Part shown: positions 52,993-54,845 of the stretch, piece by piece
How positions within the stretch are numbered: position 1 is the stretch's first letter
Layout: each line of letters begins with the position of its first letter
Assembly: GCA_014377535.1 (NCBI GenBank)
Contig: JACMPK010000205.1
Span: 1 to 54,845, forward strand
DNA length: 54,845 nucleotides
Direction: 5' to 3'
From: Gemmatimonadaceae bacterium
Lineage (GTDB): Bacteria; Gemmatimonadota; Gemmatimonadetes; Gemmatimonadales; Gemmatimonadaceae
Notes under the pieces: model-generated
Databases searched by the model: none
Told to the model about the DNA's origin: nothing
Seen by the model: only the letters and a program-made list of their open reading frames with translations
Translations under genes and position numbers: made by a program

Positions 52993-53646
52993 TCAGCCGC
53001 GGCGCGCAATGTCGTAGGTGCGGCTGATCACGATGTCCGCGCGCGCCGCCTGCGGCGCAATGATGCGGTGCTCGATATCGAGAATGGTCGCGATGATCGG
53101 CGCGTCGGGGTCGCGGTCTCGCTCGCGACGACGCTCGGCCGAGTCCGCGTAGGTGGCTTCGAGGAAAATGCGGATCTCCGCGTCGTCCAGGAACAGGGCA
53201 TACGTGCCCTCCACGACCAGCACGTCGGTCGCGGTGAAGTCGAGCTGCTGCGTCAGGAAACGGTTGCCCGGGTAGTCGACCACTGGCGCCGTGACCGCAG
53301 CGTGTCCGGCGCGGAACGCGCGCATGTGTTCGCCGATCAGGTCCATCTGCACCTCGCCCGGGCCCACGCTGCCGATGTCCGTGAGGCGGTGCTCGTGATT
53401 CGTGCGCGGCGGGCGCACGAAGTAGTTGTCCTGATGGATGATCGCGCTGCGGATGCCAGCCCGATCCAGCACGGCCGCAAGGTCGATTGCGGTCACCGAC
53501 TTGCCGCTGCCTGATTCTCCCGCGACGGCAATCACGGTGCGCGTCGCACGCGGAACACCGAAGTCCGACTGCAGCAGCGCCAGCAGTCGCTCGGCGCGCT
53601 GCATGTACTCCGAGTCGGTTGCCTGATGCACTTCGCCAGCGCTCAT
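52993..53646 (-). CDS. Uridine-kinase-like P-loop kinase
   Basis: The product is 217 residues from ATG 53646, which overlaps the stop of the upstream gene (ATGA). The P-loop is GESGSGKS (43-50), followed by SAIIHQDNYFVRPPRTNHEH, the substrate-binding loop typical of uridine kinase and phosphoribulokinase-like enzymes. Later come VLVVEGTYALFL and an Arg-rich lid (ERRRERDRD). It should phosphorylate a nucleoside or a sugar in the cytoplasm. Coupling to a glycoside hydrolase suggests a sugar rather than uridine, but this is inference. It converges on the GH13 gene with a 45-base gap and no clear terminator. Confidence 0.88.
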   Translation of the reverse strand: MSAGEVHQATDSEYMQRAERLLALLQSDFGVPRATRTVIAVAGESGSGKSVTAIDLAAVLDRAGIRSAIIHQDNYFVRPPRTNHEHRLTDIGSVGPGEVQMDLIGEHMRAFRAGHAAVTAPVVDYPGNRFLTQQLDFTATDVLVVEGTYALFLDDAEIRIFLEATYADSAERRRERDRDPDAPIIATILDIEHRIIAPQAARADIVISRTYDIARRG

Positions 53647-54824
53647 GTCGCGAACAAGGCGCGCGTGCCGGGCTCCGTCGCGCGGTCGAGGAAGACGAGG
53701 CCCGTTGCCGAGTAGGCCATCTGCGGGGTGCCCAGCGATTCGCCCGTCGCGCCGTGGAAGTATTCCTCGAAGCCGTAGTCCGGCAGCGTCGCCAGTCGCG
53801 CATTCACCAGTGCGCGAAGCTGCTGCAACGCGGTGTCGCGGCCCGTGTGTGCCAGAGCGAGGGCGAGCCAGCCGAGCCAGATCGGCCAGATGCCGCCGTT
53901 ATGGTACTCGAACGGCCGATTCCGGAACTCGTGCAGGTGATAGCGGCGGAGCGCGGGCCAGTCGGGATGCGTTTCATCGATCACCGGGTGGAACGCCGGC
54001 GGCAGTCGGCCAGCATCGAGGAACTGCGCGCAGATCCAGTCGAGCGCTGCGGCGCTCATGTCGGGCGCGATGTCGGAAAGCGCCAGCAGGCTGCAGGCGG
54101 CGAGGTCGAAGATGTCGCGACGGATCACCGGTGAGAACGACGCCACCGGATGGCACGCTCCGGTGCGCAGGTCCGGCCAGAAGCTCTCGTCGATGCGGTG
54201 CGCGATCTTCGCCGCCTTCTCGACCCACGCATGTTCCTCGTATGTCACGCCCAGCAGCCGGAGTGCCCAGGCGCGCAGTACCTGGTCGTAGAGGATGTAG
54301 CCGTCGTAGATGTACTCGTCGGCCCAGTTGCCGCCTGTCGGCACGTAGATCAGGTGCCGTCCATTGTACTCCAGCGCATTCAGGACGCGCACGGCGGCCC
54401 TGACGGACACGTCGTAATCATCCGGGTTGATCGCACCGCGACGCGAAGCCAGCGCGACGCCCATGAGGTACCAGGTGGCACCGTCTATGCGCGGCGCGAG
54501 CGATCCGAAGCTCACCTGTGTCGCCTGCCCGTCACGCGGCTCGAAATTCGATGCCACCTGTCCCTCGGCGCCTTGCGTGTCGCGCAGGCCTTCGAGCGTG
54601 CGCACGAGGCCCGCCGTGATCGTCGCGTCGCCGAGCAGCAGGCCTGCCACGCCGGCCATGACGCCATCGCGCGAGAAGATCGCGCGATAGTTCGCGGTGC
54701 CCGCCTGCGAGGCGTGGATGCCATGCGGTCCGCTGAGTGCGCGGAGCAGGGACGTGGCGGCGTGGAGATGGGAGACGGTCACGGAAGCCTCGGGCGGATA
54801 AAGCGGGACAGTCGTGCAGCGCAT
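53643..54824 (-). CDS. Six-hairpin glycoside hydrolase, debranching/invertase-like
   Basis: The product is about 393 residues. The start is uncertain: ATG 54824 and ATG 54842 are in frame with no good ribosome site, and the gene may begin beyond the right edge. The (alpha/alpha)6 barrel motifs are FSRDGVMAGVAGLLLGDATI, NWADEYIYDGYILYDQVLRA, FEYHNGGIWPIWLGWLALAL and DYGFEEYFHGATGE. This pattern resembles amylo-alpha-1,6-glucosidases and GH100 neutral invertases. The Asp and Glu in SRDG and FEEY are candidate catalytic residues. It has no signal peptide, so it is cytoplasmic. Its stop overlaps the start of the kinase gene, so sugar release and phosphorylation may be coupled. Confidence 0.85.
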   Translation of the reverse strand: MRCTTVPLYPPEASVTVSHLHAATSLLRALSGPHGIHASQAGTANYRAIFSRDGVMAGVAGLLLGDATITAGLVRTLEGLRDTQGAEGQVASNFEPRDGQATQVSFGSLAPRIDGATWYLMGVALASRRGAINPDDYDVSVRAAVRVLNALEYNGRHLIYVPTGGNWADEYIYDGYILYDQVLRAWALRLLGVTYEEHAWVEKAAKIAHRIDESFWPDLRTGACHPVASFSPVIRRDIFDLAACSLLALSDIAPDMSAAALDWICAQFLDAGRLPPAFHPVIDETHPDWPALRRYHLHEFRNRPFEYHNGGIWPIWLGWLALALAHTGRDTALQQLRALVNARLATLPDYGFEEYFHGATGESLGTPQMAYSATGLVFLDRATEPGTRALFAT

Positions 54825-54845
54825 CTTACTGCGTGCTTGCATCCG

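Overview
The window looks like chromosomal DNA of a high-GC Gram-negative bacterium, most probably a member of Gemmatimonadota. The inference rests on a GC-rich genome that carries an outer-membrane SusC/SusD pair, many lipobox lipoproteins, CRTAC1-type FG-GAP proteins and an S9 peptidase. A 16S comparison would decide it, but only the last 66 bases of 16S are present.

Layout. (1) 1-1.8 kb: the 3' end of a 16S rRNA gene, a terminator hairpin about 100 bases later, two protein genes, a solitary tRNA-Ile(GAT) and another terminator. No 23S or 5S rRNA follows, so the rRNA genes look unlinked. (2) 1.9-6.9 kb: a c-di-GMP phosphodiesterase (EAL), a zinc-ribbon membrane protein with a (TIAAP)7 linker and an Ig-like domain, a decayed chemotaxis-receptor gene, an acidic small protein and about 1 kb of sequence with no convincing gene. 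(3) 6.9-12.3 kb: a DUF4397 lipoprotein, then a tight cluster of glycosyltransferase, UDP-galactopyranose mutase and a GH1-like/RmlD-like fusion, probably making a surface glycan. (4) 12.8-26.2 kb, all on the plus strand: a stress and repair block. It holds a three-gene YqjD/YqjE-like membrane operon, a divergent histidine kinase, a disordered hydrophilic protein, Ku, a two-domain LigD, a UvrA2-type ATPase that may start at CTG, a TadA-like deaminase, a second YqjD-like protein, an SRPBCC protein and a zinc alcohol dehydrogenase.

(5) 26.5-37.8 kb: a PQQ dehydrogenase with a built-in cytochrome c, an FkbM methyltransferase, an S9 peptidase divergent from a PLP aminotransferase, a hybrid PAS histidine kinase and a secreted six-hairpin-glycosidase-like protein. 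(6) 37.8-52.9 kb: a 763-bp regulatory-looking intergenic region, then SusC, SusD, a terminator and a tightly packed four-gene run. That run encodes a CRTAC1 lipoprotein, a vanadium-haloperoxidase-family lipoprotein, a second CRTAC1 lipoprotein and a GH13 amylase-family lipoprotein. This is the most unusual system in the window: a polysaccharide-utilisation-like locus whose accessory genes look oxidative and surface-adhesive. (7) 53.0-54.8 kb: a uridine-kinase-like P-loop kinase translationally coupled to a six-hairpin glycoside hydrolase on the minus strand.

Most genes sit in short co-directional runs with 4-base stop/start overlaps (ATGA, GTGA), so translational coupling is common here. No transposase, integrase, phage gene or CRISPR array was seen.
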